Shown here in pieces: positions 1 to 9,150 of a stretch of 64,000 bases of DNA. The stretch is from Candidatus Didemnitutus mandela (GTDB lineage Bacteria; Verrucomicrobiota; Verrucomicrobiia; Opitutales; Opitutaceae), in NCBI GenBank assembly GCA_002591725.1, contig NJAL01000004.1:186046-250045 (forward strand). Direction: 5' to 3'. The translations under genes were made by a program, and so were the position numbers. Under the pieces are notes generated by a model. The model was given only the letters and a program-made list of their open reading frames with translations, searched no databases and was not told where the DNA came from. Numbering within the stretch: position 1 is the stretch's first letter; every line of letters begins with the position of its first letter.

Positions 1-1391
1 ATCACATTAACCTTGGATTAAATGTACTTGACTGGGCGGGGTTGGTCATAATTTCTGCGAGTATGGCTAGCGGACGAGCTGCTGCCAAGGTTGATTGCTG
101 GAGATACGAATGGAATATTGTCGCAGCTTCGCTGCCGGAACCCGAGTACCGAATAAGAGTCGCGGTAACTGGTGACTTTCACGGAGCAGAGATGTAAAAC
201 TAAACTTGCTGGGGTGGGCTGAGGAGCTTCTGAACACACTGTGTTCGGCCGTCGGGGGACTAGAATCGTCAGCATTTTCTGCTTGGGGGGCTGTCTCCAG
301 GCGACCAATGTGCAGCCTAGGCAGCGTCCTTAGGCTGTTCGCCGACCATTATTAAGATAGGAAGTAGGCTCCCTAGGTGGATTGGTTCGCTTGCAAAATC
401 GCTGGAAAGACAGCGAAATTGGATGAGACGGCTTCATTTTTGATCCATCCGCTCTTTCAGGCCACAAGTGAACGAGAGCAGCTGGGCTTGTCAAAGCTGC
501 TACCGCCCATTAGTTTGAGCAACGAATGAGCGTAGTAAAACTAATCGCGATGGCTAACAGCGGAGTTAACACGATTAGGATGGTGAAGGCCGAAGACTAG
601 TGCACACAACCCCTTTCAGGCGGAAAAAAGAAACCGGAGTAGAGACAGGAAAGCAAGCTGCATAATGTTATTATGCTATTGCAGACTCCCTCGATGCCGG
701 ACGGTCGTGACTCCGTACTGTAACAAAAAGGCGAGTTTGCGCATAGGTGTCTTCCGGAAAAAACGGCCAAAGAAATATCAGCCCGACTGCGGTCAGGTTG
801 GCCCAGTTTAACGGAACCAGGCAGATTTTTCTGACGAAGAAAAAAGAAATGCTGAGAGAAGCCTCGAAATTAGTGTTCAGGCTAGAAGGAAGCTGATTAG
901 CGTATGGAGTCACCTGGCTGGACGCGGCAAGCAGACTGGCCAGAACTATTGAGGGCGATCAGTAGCAAACAGGGCGACTGCTCCGATGGGCCACTATTCC
1001 GCGGCACCCTTTGTTCCAGCCCGGAAAGGCCAGTGTGCAGGCTTTCGTGCAGTAGCATGGAAAGACAATCCGTAAAGATGCCGTTCGAGAGGTCGGGATT
1101 GTTGGCGCCAGTGTTGGCCAAAAAGCCAGGCTATAGTTGCAACCCGGGTCAATTTTTCAGCGTCAACCAAAATATATATATATGGACTTGTCCATGCGGC
1201 TTGGCCGTGATTGCCGGTTTCCGGACCGGTTCCGCCGGTGGGGACAAGCGGGGACGTAGGACGAGAGGGTATAGGGGAATACGCTAAGATTTTCTTTCGG
1301 TCGGGCAAAGGAACACAACCTGCGCTCTGAAAGCTTTGATGTGCACTTCTTTCTTTCTTTCTTTCTTCAACAAACGAGCCCTTGTCCCCCT
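1..1391. other. Non-coding debris, no gene recognised
   Basis: No reading frame here resembles a protein family I know, and no long frame has the codon texture of the intact genes further in. A short TTCT tetranucleotide run lies at about 1346-1367 and a short TA run near 1172-1183. The stretch reads as eroded former coding DNA, like the other gaps in this window. Confidence 0.5.
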
Positions 1392-1561
1392 ATGAAAAAA
1401 CGCATTAATTTTTCATGTTAGCCGTTTTCAGAGGAACATTCCTAAACAATTTGTGCGCAGCTTTTGAAATCGGTCAGGCTCTCCCGAATTTCACATTGAA
1501 GGACGTCAATGGCAAGACTCACTCGCTGTTCGACTCTAAGGGCAAGGTGATTTCATACTGA
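1392..1561 (+). pseudogene. Redoxin/thioredoxin-like gene remnant (N-terminal part)
   Basis: From an ATG at 1392 the frame gives MKKRINFSC then a stop. A second frame starting at 1415 continues through a hydrophobic signal-like stretch into IGQALPNFTLKDVNGKTHSL and SKGKV, ending at the TGA at 1559-1561. The spacing of PxFTLKDxxGK and the following KGKV strand is the hallmark of AhpC/TSA or TlpA-type periplasmic redoxins. The expected WCxxC segment that should follow is not readable, so the gene is frameshifted near its start and truncated or decayed afterwards. Family is fairly clear; the exact member is not. Confidence 0.65.
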
Positions 1562-1922
1562 AATAGGTGAAAGCTTGGTGAAAAAAGGTTCACTCGTCCC
1601 GGACTGATTTGTTCTCCGCGCTCAAGGCAGAAAAATTGACAAGCCTTACGATGTCCTTAACGAAGTTGCTCCTTTTTATCATCAACGAACAGAGGTGACT
1701 GGTTTGTGAGGGCGACATTGGCAATATTCGGTCCGGCTGGTCCGGAGGACATTGCGAAGACTGCAAATTATGTAATAAGCTGCACTTGGCGAAATGAAGA
1801 CTGGCGAACCGGTGAAAACCTTGATGTCGAAGTTCCATGGTTGTAACGTGAAATATGCGAATTGAAGTCCGTGCTCATTCTTTGAATGGGCCGAAGCTTC
1901 GCGTATCTGTTTTTTTGTTTGT
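1562..1922. other. Decayed stretch after the redoxin remnant
   Basis: This probably contains the rest of the dead redoxin gene. I could not read a continuous homologous frame, and no other feature is visible before the end of dapF. Confidence 0.4.
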
Positions 1923-2774
1923 TCAGGCGGGGAAGGAAAAAATCTCGGAACGGATCGAGCCGTCCGCGACAGGAGTGACCGGCCCGGTCATACAAATAAA
2001 AAAATCTGGGCTGATCTCGATGTCGATCCGCCCCCCGGGCATGTGTACGGCGACCGTGCGATCGACGAGACCGAGTCGGTGCGCAACCGCGGCTGCGGCG
2101 CTTGAGCTGCTGCCAGAGGCGAGTGTATAACCGGCTCCGCGCTCCCAGATTTCTATCTCGATGGACGACCGGTTGAGGACGCGGAAAAACTGGACGTTGG
2201 TGCGATGGGGAAATAACGAGTGTTTTTCGATTTCGGGGCCGTAGCGGTGGGCCAGGGCGGAGGAAATTTCCGGCAGTGGCAGTACGCAATGCGGATTGCC
2301 GATGGTCGCGGCGCAGAAAGTGAAGTCGCGGTCCGAAAGAGAAATTTTTTCGTTCAGCACTTCGCGAACGGGACCCGTGACAGGAATCTTTTTGCTTAAG
2401 AAGCTGACTTGCCCCATCTCGACTGTGATAGAGTCGCTGCTTTTATGCATGGTTATCCCGACGATTCCGCCTGTCGTTTCGATCGTAAATGGCGCGGTAC
2501 CGGCTTTGCTGTAATCGTAGAGATAGCGAAAAAAAATACGGAGGCCATTGCCGGATTTTTCAGCTTCGGAGCCATCTGGATTGAAGATCCGGAGTCCGAA
2601 CGAAGCGTGCGTGCTGGGCAGAGGGCCCCATAAGATACCATCGGAACCCACTCCAAAGTTTCGGTGGCAGATGCGCTGAATGTGTGCTGGAGAAGGAGCC
2701 GTGAGCCCCGGTTCCCTGGTAGGATCGATGACGATGTAGTCGTTCCCAAGGGCGTGATATTTGGCGAAGTGCAT
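1923..2774 (-). CDS. dapF: Diaminopimelate epimerase family protein, catalytic Cys replaced by Ser
   Basis: DapF converts LL- to meso-diaminopimelate for lysine and peptidoglycan. The N-terminus (MHFAKYHALGNDYIVIDP) and the fold-marking motifs NPDGSEAEKSGNGLR (about residues 66-79) and ERGAGYTLASGSS (about 211-223) identify the family. Length, 283 residues, is normal. I chose the ATG at 2774 over a TTG three codons upstream. In classical DapF the two acid/base residues are cysteines in CGNG and ACG. Here both positions are serine (about Ser74 and Ser220). A Ser-containing subgroup exists in databases as I recall it, so this may be a subgroup trait rather than damage. Whether it epimerises DAP is uncertain. 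It lies 73 bp downstream of a dead gene on the same strand. Confidence 0.85.
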   Translation of the reverse strand: MHFAKYHALGNDYIVIDPTREPGLTAPSPAHIQRICHRNFGVGSDGILWGPLPSTHASFGLRIFNPDGSEAEKSGNGLRIFFRYLYDYSKAGTAPFTIETTGGIVGITMHKSSDSITVEMGQVSFLSKKIPVTGPVREVLNEKISLSDRDFTFCAATIGNPHCVLPLPEISSALAHRYGPEIEKHSLFPHRTNVQFFRVLNRSSIEIEIWERGAGYTLASGSSSSAAAAVAHRLGLVDRTVAVHMPGGRIDIEISPDFFICMTGPVTPVADGSIRSEIFSFPA

Positions 2775-2847
2775 GCTGAGCAAATACGTTTTCCCCAGCT
2801 TGTGGTCGGCGTGGGGGACATTTGTCTCGGCTGTGAAGAGGCGATTC

Positions 2848-4306
2848 TACTTGGCTGGCGTCGTGGGTGTCACCTTATTGGCCGAAGCCGACCGGACAAA
2901 GTCGAGGAGATGGTACCTCTTAATGGAGTTCGCTACTTCCACAGGGACGAGACGTTCCCAGCTCGGATCGCCGGATTTGATGCGTTGCAAGATATTGCGT
3001 GAAAGAATGTGGAGGTAGCCATCGGCTAAATCTCATGATATTAATTATTAATAGATATAGTGATTTTTCGATCAGATGTACGTATCGACCAGATGTACAT
3101 AGAAACGTAGGGGTCTTTTCAGGCGTTTAACGATATAAAGGTTGTGTGCGGTGATCAGCAAGCGTGAAGGGAAGGCGTTGTCCGGCGTTCCGAACGAGCT
3201 CCCCGGCTGGCCTCCGGAAACAATAAAGATCATAGGCGCCTTGCATGCCGTCTTAGAGATTTTTGTAATTTTTCATTAAAGGCTTTGACGAGGTTGTTGA
3301 TGTCCATTGCGACTCCGATCATTTCCTTCGTGTAAAGGAGAAAATAGGAAAATTAGTAAAACTCCGAATAGTTTAAAATGAGCACGGTGAATACGATCTA
3401 CCCGAGCGTATCGAGGAACGACAGGAATTCATCCGGATCGAGCTCCCTGGCTGCGAGGAAGTTGTTCGTCGCGATTTTTCATCAGCACGACTACTGCTTT
3501 TCTCTTGATCATCGGGTCTTGGATGAACTGTACGGTGGCACAACTCAGTATGTCGACGTTTGCGTGCGTGGCTGGGCAGAAAATGCCATGTTTTACGAGC
3601 ATGAGGCAGTTAAAGATGACTTCCGATGGCTGTAGCACACCTCGGTGGGGATAAATATCACAGTTTTGGTAAAGCCGTGCTTTTCGAGAAAGAGTGAGAA
3701 ACAGAGGCGCTTATCGCGATGTGCGAAAAGAATGTGCGAAAAGATAGAGCCGCTGAGGTCCAGTATATCGACCTCGACACGGCTTGTGCCGAGGTTGTTG
3801 GCGAGCAATTTGATGAGTTTCCCCGGCTCATCGTGGTAACAAAAGTCACCATAGATCAGGTTGGTGCCGACCCACGATGTCGAGCGTTCTGCTATTGTAA
3901 GATATTTTTTTGTCCTAGAAGCGGATGTGAATGACAATTTTGTTTGGTTGTTCGAGTGGCGAGGCTGAAAGCGAATGCCAAGCGAGCTATGGCCGGGTCT
4001 TTTGCTGGCCTTGTTCCAAGTCGCCACGGCATCTGCGAAGACAAAAAAGCGGGTACGGTCGCCGGGCTGGCTGTCTAGTTGCTTTTCGAAGATTGTGTAT
4101 TCATGGTGGAGCATCGTCTGCAGGCACTCGAGTGAGACATAACGTGGTACTTCCCCTTAGATCGCGTTGGCTGAATGTCATGTCGTAAGCTGCCATCGTT
4201 TTGTGATCGAATTGGATGCGCTGCTAGACTGAAAGAACGCACGGGCAGCCTTCTAACCGGCGCCGATTCCGACGACCGTGCTGTAGTGAGTGCCATTGAG
4301 GTTCAT
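2848..4306 (-). pseudogene. Full-length dead copy of a conserved ~486-residue bacterial protein family
   Basis: Reading the minus strand across several frames recovers an entire decayed gene. It starts at ATG 4304-4306 (MNLNGTHYSTVVGIGAG) and continues with RYVSLECLQTMLHHEY, FFVFADAVAT, LGIRFQP, TNLIYGDF, SRVEVDILDLSG, PTEVCYSHRK, ANVDILSCA, QFIQDPMIKRKAVVVLM and KEMIGVAMDINNLVKAF. It ends with DGYLHILSRNILQRIKSGDP and SWERLVPVEVANSIKR before a stop at 2848. These pieces are collinear and match a widespread, very conserved family that I recognise by sequence but whose function I cannot state with certainty. At least five frameshifts or stops separate them. The span fits an intact length of about 486 residues, so the gene died by point and indel decay, not by deletion. 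Confidence 0.85.
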
Positions 4307-7300
4307 GGTGGGAGCCTTGCGACTTGTGGTGAGAAACTCTTGCTTGGGCGGGCATGGCGTGATGGATAGTACGTATACAGACGAAAAATAAGTGTCTAGC
4401 GGTTGTTCTAAAATGATACGCTGTGACCGTTCGTCGGGGCCTCGCTGTTGTTTGCCTTTTCGCGTTTTCCAGAGTTGCTTTTCAACTGGCGTACTAGAAG
4501 GTCGGCGTTTACTGATCTCCCGGACCTTCTCTCATAAAAAACTTTTCCACTTTTTACGAGCCTAACGGCGATTGCGGCGATGGGCGAAAAGAAGCCACTG
4601 ATGGCAAAAGGCAACTATGCTCGTCTTCGACTTTTCTGCCAATATCCAGGGTTCGCCAAATCAGATGGAGACACTGGGTCAGATTTTTAAGCCCTTCGGC
4701 AGCTAGCGGGACCAAACTTTGTAACTGCACAGCATGATGCGCACTTTTCGCTTAGCGGTGGGCGGTAAAGACGTCGATGGTGTGCCTATATCGGAAACTT
4801 GCATCCGGGTAGTTGTGAATCTGGTTATGCGACCACGAGCGAAGTGTACGCGACTCTGGCGGACTTTGTTTTGCGGGAAAACCAGTGTAGGTTTACCTCA
4901 GCGAAGCTGACGACGTGCGATTACTACGTCACTTCCGTTGTGACCGAGGTCACCGTAGACCCCTGTGTTTTGATTTTATGCTGGATCTAACCTTGCAGCC
5001 ATTTTTTTACCGGAGTACTCTAGACTCTAGAAACTTGGTGTGGATGTGTAAGTGGCTTGTGTTGGAAAATACAAGAGTAATAACGCCGGAAAAATCGCCA
5101 GCAGACGTAGGAGTTGCTTGGCGACCCTTGGGATACGTTCGTTGACGACATCGAGAATGCGGAAAAATTGTTCGCGGACACCCTACAGAACGAAGCCGAT
5201 GCCCATGGCATTTTGTGTCCCGCGGCTGCTCTTTAGGCGAAGCTGATAGATTCGATCGCCTATCACGGCGAGGAACTGACTGATTTGAAAGGCGAGATGG
5301 GCCAGGTAGGATCGCATACATGCGGTTTACGGAATACGCTAAGCTAGCTTTCGGCAACAGCGCGGCGTGAAGCGGTGACTGTGGGCGCTGGGACTGAGGA
5401 AAAACTGCTATCGTTTATACGGGGGGTTAGATCGTTGATGGTGTTGGTACGACCGTGTTGCGGTAAATAGTCTGGGTCGAAGTGCGTTTGCTTCGGAAAC
5501 GATTCAGCGCGAGTTCCGGCTGGTCTTGAAGGAAAACTCCGTGGTGGTCTCGATGGGTGCCGTTGTGCCCCTGGGTGCCGTTGTGCCCCCGGGGGTACTG
5601 GGCCTCGACCTGTCCGAATCGGATTTTCCCAAACCAACGACGGCTACGGAACTGGGTTTAATGTGCAAAGCTTAGCAAACAAAAAATTTGGACTTTTTTT
5701 GACATGGCGAAGACTGGCAAACTTGCTGATCTCAAACCTCATAACATGGCGGAAGACGTTCTAGGAATTCGCCGTTTTTTAATATTTCTTAGGTTGGATC
5801 TACGATCATTGCATCACGAAGGTGTTACTAACCGTAACACCTAAAGCCCGGGGAATGCGGGAAACCATCAAAAGTCGAGTGTGGTTCAGCGAGGAAGCGC
5901 AGAAGCTCGGCTTTTGGTCGATGAAGCCCGTGGCTTTGATATCGCTGTTAATTTTGCTGCAAGCGAAGCTGGCTGATTTTCTTCCATGTGGTCGAAGCAG
6001 CCGAATGATGCACCGTGACTTCGCACTGGGCTACGCCAAGGCCGGTGGGTGTAGTCGGACGCGCTGATGCAGCAAATTTTGTGGCAGCTCGACGCCCTGT
6101 GCCGCTTGAATGGTCCCAGGGGGATATGTACGGTTGCCGCTCGGATTGGATGTTCCATAACTTTGTCATGGCTAACGAAGAGTCGGCTTTAATCGTTCAA
6201 CCCCTCGGCGACAATACTATGGCGTGTATCGATCATGGGTTGTTTCGCATCACTTGCAGGATGCCGGAGCGGTTGTCCGGCTATACGTACGTGGAGAAAG
6301 GTACTGTGGCGGCCGCTGAGTTCAGCGAAGAAGCTGTCTTAGATGCGCTGAAAACTTATTTCGATCTGGAGTGTCCCAGCGAACACCGTGGTTCTTGGCT
6401 TGGTTTACGGTCTCTCAGTCAAAGCCGCCCCGGGTGGCGGACATGATGTACGGTGAAGATGGTGCTGGTCACGACCGAGTGCGGCATGGGATCGGTGATC
6501 GCTGGAGATACGCGTAAAAAAATGACGTATTCTCTAAGCTGAAGAAAATTGAAGTGCATGTGGTCTAGTATCCGTAAAAGACGTCCCAAATGATTTCTCC
6601 GATCGGCCGGCATGTACTGGGGATCGGGCAATTTAGACGCTCACGCTGTCGAGCAGGTAGCTCTTGGTCGGAGCCTTGCAATTCGAGTGCGCGATAATAC
6701 CCGTGATAGAGTTCGGGTCAAAACAACGTCTGCGAAGCCCTGATCAGGTATCGGTCGAAGATAGGGGAAAGTTTCTCTTCCATTATAGCCAGGCGCATGT
6801 CGTTAAGGAAAGCGCCGTCGACACGACATCTACGTTTTCCCCGACGGAATTGAAATACTTTTTCATCTTTGCGGTATGTTCGCGCTCCGGTTTCTTGGGT
6901 TGGCAAGTTTTGCGGTAAAGGTGCTCGACAATATTTGCGAGGGTCGGTGAGGGAGAGGTTTATGACTGAGCTGTCGCAAGGCTGCTTGTTCGTCTGCCGG
7001 AAGATTCAAGGGCTAGGAGTCGATTGGCGACCGATTCATTGCTTGGGCGATACCAGTTTCCGGCGAAAACTTCCACGGTGTTCTTGGCGGAGGTAACTTT
7101 GTCATTGGCCAGCATTAGGCAGCACACGCGAGAGACAGCTTGGCCGATGAAGTCGTAGCGCACGTTGCTTAGGATATATCTCCTTCGCCGTGCGGCTGTA
7201 GATACTTTAGCAGACCGACAGTTTGTTTGTCGACGAGGCCTAAACACGATAGCGTAGTCCTCTGGGAGGGCCGAAACCGATGGGCACTTTTACCGTCAAG

Positions 7301-7732
7301 AGCCCAAGGGTGGCACTTGCATAGCGCACTAAGGATATTAGTTGATATTAGTTGTTTTTTTCTTGGTCACACAAAAGGCTACAATCGACGTTATTTTATA
7401 GGTCTTTGGCGGCTGGATAACCAATGTTTAGATAGGTGCTGGCAATAAGGGTAGCGCTTCAATTCCGGAGCAGTCCGCACCACCTCGGGAATATCTTCGC
7501 GAATCAGCTGCGAAAAAACCGGCCGGACCTGTTTGGTTTTCCGTGACAGAGCGAAAAATGTGTCTCTTGGAACGGGGTTGTTGAATGGACGAGAAAGGAC
7601 TCCGTGAATAAATAGCAAGGTACTCCGTAGTGTGCGATTGCATGGATGAAGAGCAAATTGGTCACGTCCTATATCGGTGCACAGCGCCGTGAGCGCGTGC
7701 TGTGCAGGATGTTTGCAAAGCTAGAGGATTAT
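4307..7732. other. 3.4 kb of debris, no gene identified
   Basis: Several short coding-like islands are visible but not identified. Examples are a plus-strand stretch at about 6070-6446 (contains NFVMANEESALIVQPLGDN), one at about 5150-5300 (contains NAEKLFADTLQNEADAHGIL) and a minus-strand stretch at about 7000-7200. None runs the length of a normal gene. An 18-bp perfect tandem duplication sits at 5554-5589 and a 10-bp one at 7334-7353. I interpret the region as two to four dead genes. Confidence 0.5.
5554..5589. repeat. 18-bp perfect tandem duplication
   Basis: The 18-base unit tgggtgccgttgtgcccc occurs twice head to tail, at 5554-5571 and 5572-5589, inside decayed DNA. It looks like a replication-slippage product. 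Confidence 0.9.
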
Positions 7733-8257
7733 TCAGATGTCTTCCTCTTCCTCTTCCTCTTCCTCTTCCTCTTCCTCTTCCTCTTCCTCTTCCTCTTCCT
7801 CGCTGGCCTGTTTTCCCTTCTGCTGGTATAGCACACGTTCAAGAATTTCGGTCATGTCATCCACTGGATCGAAGACGCGGCGGGAGACGAAAATCGGCCG
7901 CTTTTGCTTGAGCGCGAGGACTAGGGAGTCGCTCGGTCGTACGTCCAATTCGAGGATTTTGCGCCCGAGTTCGTTGCTCATGCTCAAGATGACCCGGGCG
8001 AAATAGGTACCTTCGCTGACGTCGTTGATGATGACGCTATCAAGCTTGATGCCAAACCCGAAGAAAACGTGTTCGATCAAATCATGGGTTAGCGGACGCT
8101 CCCTTTTGACGTTGTTGATCGTCATCGAAATGGCGCTGCCAACGCTAGGGTCGACGTAGATGACGAATGTTTTTTCATCATTGCCGAGAAACACGGCACA
8201 ACCATTAGCGGTTGGCATGAGCCCTTTAACAATAACTTCTACAACATCCGAATTCAT
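7733..8257 (-). CDS. Bifunctional nuclease (DUF151/BFN) family protein with poly-Glu tail
   Basis: The protein (174 residues from the ATG at 8257) opens MNSDVVEVIVKGLMPT and carries the family pattern GCAVFLGNDEKTFVIYVDP, then SISMTINN-type and LELDVRPSDSLVLAL segments that mark the DUF151/bifunctional nuclease domain (about residues 1-140). The domain is followed by a region ending in about 20 consecutive Glu residues and then DI. The acidic tail is encoded entirely by a hexanucleotide repeat. Upstream in-frame codons from 8299 look like non-coding leader, so I prefer 8257. It sits 53 bp downstream of lpxI on the same strand and is likely co-transcribed. Members have been described as RNase/DNase in plants and Mycobacteria; the role here is unknown. 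Confidence 0.85.
   Translation of the reverse strand: MNSDVVEVIVKGLMPTANGCAVFLGNDEKTFVIYVDPSVGSAISMTINNVKRERPLTHDLIEHVFFGFGIKLDSVIINDVSEGTYFARVILSMSNELGRKILELDVRPSDSLVLALKQKRPIFVSRRVFDPVDDMTEILERVLYQQKGKQASEEEEEEEEEEEEEEEEEEEEDI
7741..7800 (+). repeat. Hexanucleotide microsatellite (cttcct)x10 inside the BFN gene
   Basis: Ten perfect copies of cttcct run from 7741 to 7800. On the minus strand they encode the poly-Glu C-terminus of the BFN protein. The six-base unit means copy-number change alters tail length by two residues without shifting frame. Confidence 0.95.
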
Positions 8258-8310
8258 ATTAAAAATCTGTGTGCGGGCGGTGAAAGTGCAAGTCAGCAAA
8301 ATATGCTGGC

Positions 8311-9150
8311 CTAAAAGCCGAATAGATCGATTCCCAGCTCGCTCGCCTTCGTCAGGAGCAAACTCTTCTCCAGCATGATGACTTTGCCGGCTTCGAGAGC
8401 GGCGGCGTTCAGTCCAGCTTCCTGCATGGTTTCGAGGGTACGGAAGCCAAAGTCGGAAACATCAAACCGGAAGTCTTGCTTGATTTTTACCGTTTTGACG
8501 AAGAGAGAATCGTTGACTTTGAAAGTGCCGGCGCGACGCAACATTCGGTCGGTGCCTTCAAAGGCTTCCACGGCGAGTACCGTGCCTTTGCGGACGACAC
8601 AGCCTTGACCGATGTCGAGCTGGGCTATCTTGCGAGCGATGTGGATGCCATATTTGAGATATTCGGAACCGATTGGAAATTTGCGAGAGGTCATTCGCCC
8701 GGGTGAGGCAAGCTGGTTGTCGAGAAAAGCGCGGGCATCGAGTTGCACGATGCCGATATCTTCGATTTCGCGCATGACGACCCCAAAGATGGTTTCAGCG
8801 TTGCGACGCTTGAGGGTAAGCAGGGTTTTTTCGATTTTAAGGTCGGGAGTGAGCCTATGAAAAAGCTTCTTGGGTTTTATCTGACCGGCCATCAAGGTGT
8901 AGCCAACATCGAAATTTTTGAGAACCGACAGAAGTTTGCCGAGCTGGTCGACGTTGACCTCAATGCGATCGCTGGGAGCGAAAGAAGAAAACAGTTCTGG
9001 CTCGGTTTCTCCTCCAAGCGCGATCAGCCGTAGTGGAACATTCGCTGCGCGAATCGCAGCCGCGGAGATGATCGGGTAGCGACCGCGACTGGCGATGAGT
9101 GCAATCGGACGGCTTGAGTCGAAAGAAGGCGGAAAAAAAATGGATAGCAA
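8311..9150 (-). CDS. lpxI: UDP-2,3-diacylglucosamine pyrophosphatase LpxI (DUF1009)
   Basis: LpxI hydrolyses UDP-2,3-diacylglucosamine to lipid X in lipid A synthesis and replaces LpxH in many Gram-negatives. The 279-residue protein shows the N-terminal domain (RPIALIASRGRYPI, then MAGQIKPKKLF at about 95) and the C-terminal catalytic domain with VVRKGTVLAVEAFEGTDRML, VKTVKIKQDFRFDVSDFG and a final KASELGIDLFGF. The start is a TTG at 9148-9150, which gives the usual family N-terminus (FFPPSFDSSRPIALIA). No in-frame ATG offers a better start. It is followed after 53 bp by the BFN gene. Its presence shows the cell still makes lipid A or did until recently. Confidence 0.93.
   Translation of the reverse strand: MLSIFFPPSFDSSRPIALIASRGRYPIISAAAIRAANVPLRLIALGGETEPELFSSFAPSDRIEVNVDQLGKLLSVLKNFDVGYTLMAGQIKPKKLFHRLTPDLKIEKTLLTLKRRNAETIFGVVMREIEDIGIVQLDARAFLDNQLASPGRMTSRKFPIGSEYLKYGIHIARKIAQLDIGQGCVVRKGTVLAVEAFEGTDRMLRRAGTFKVNDSLFVKTVKIKQDFRFDVSDFGFRTLETMQEAGLNAAALEAGKVIMLEKSLLLTKASELGIDLFGF

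Noticed and set aside
904-1287. Open frame of 127 codons on the plus strand
   Set aside because: It overlaps competing frames, has a random-looking composition and no family motif.
7737-8006. Plus-strand poly-Ser frame across the hexanucleotide repeat
   Set aside because: The conserved DUF151 domain is on the minus strand; the Ser-rich frame is its complement.
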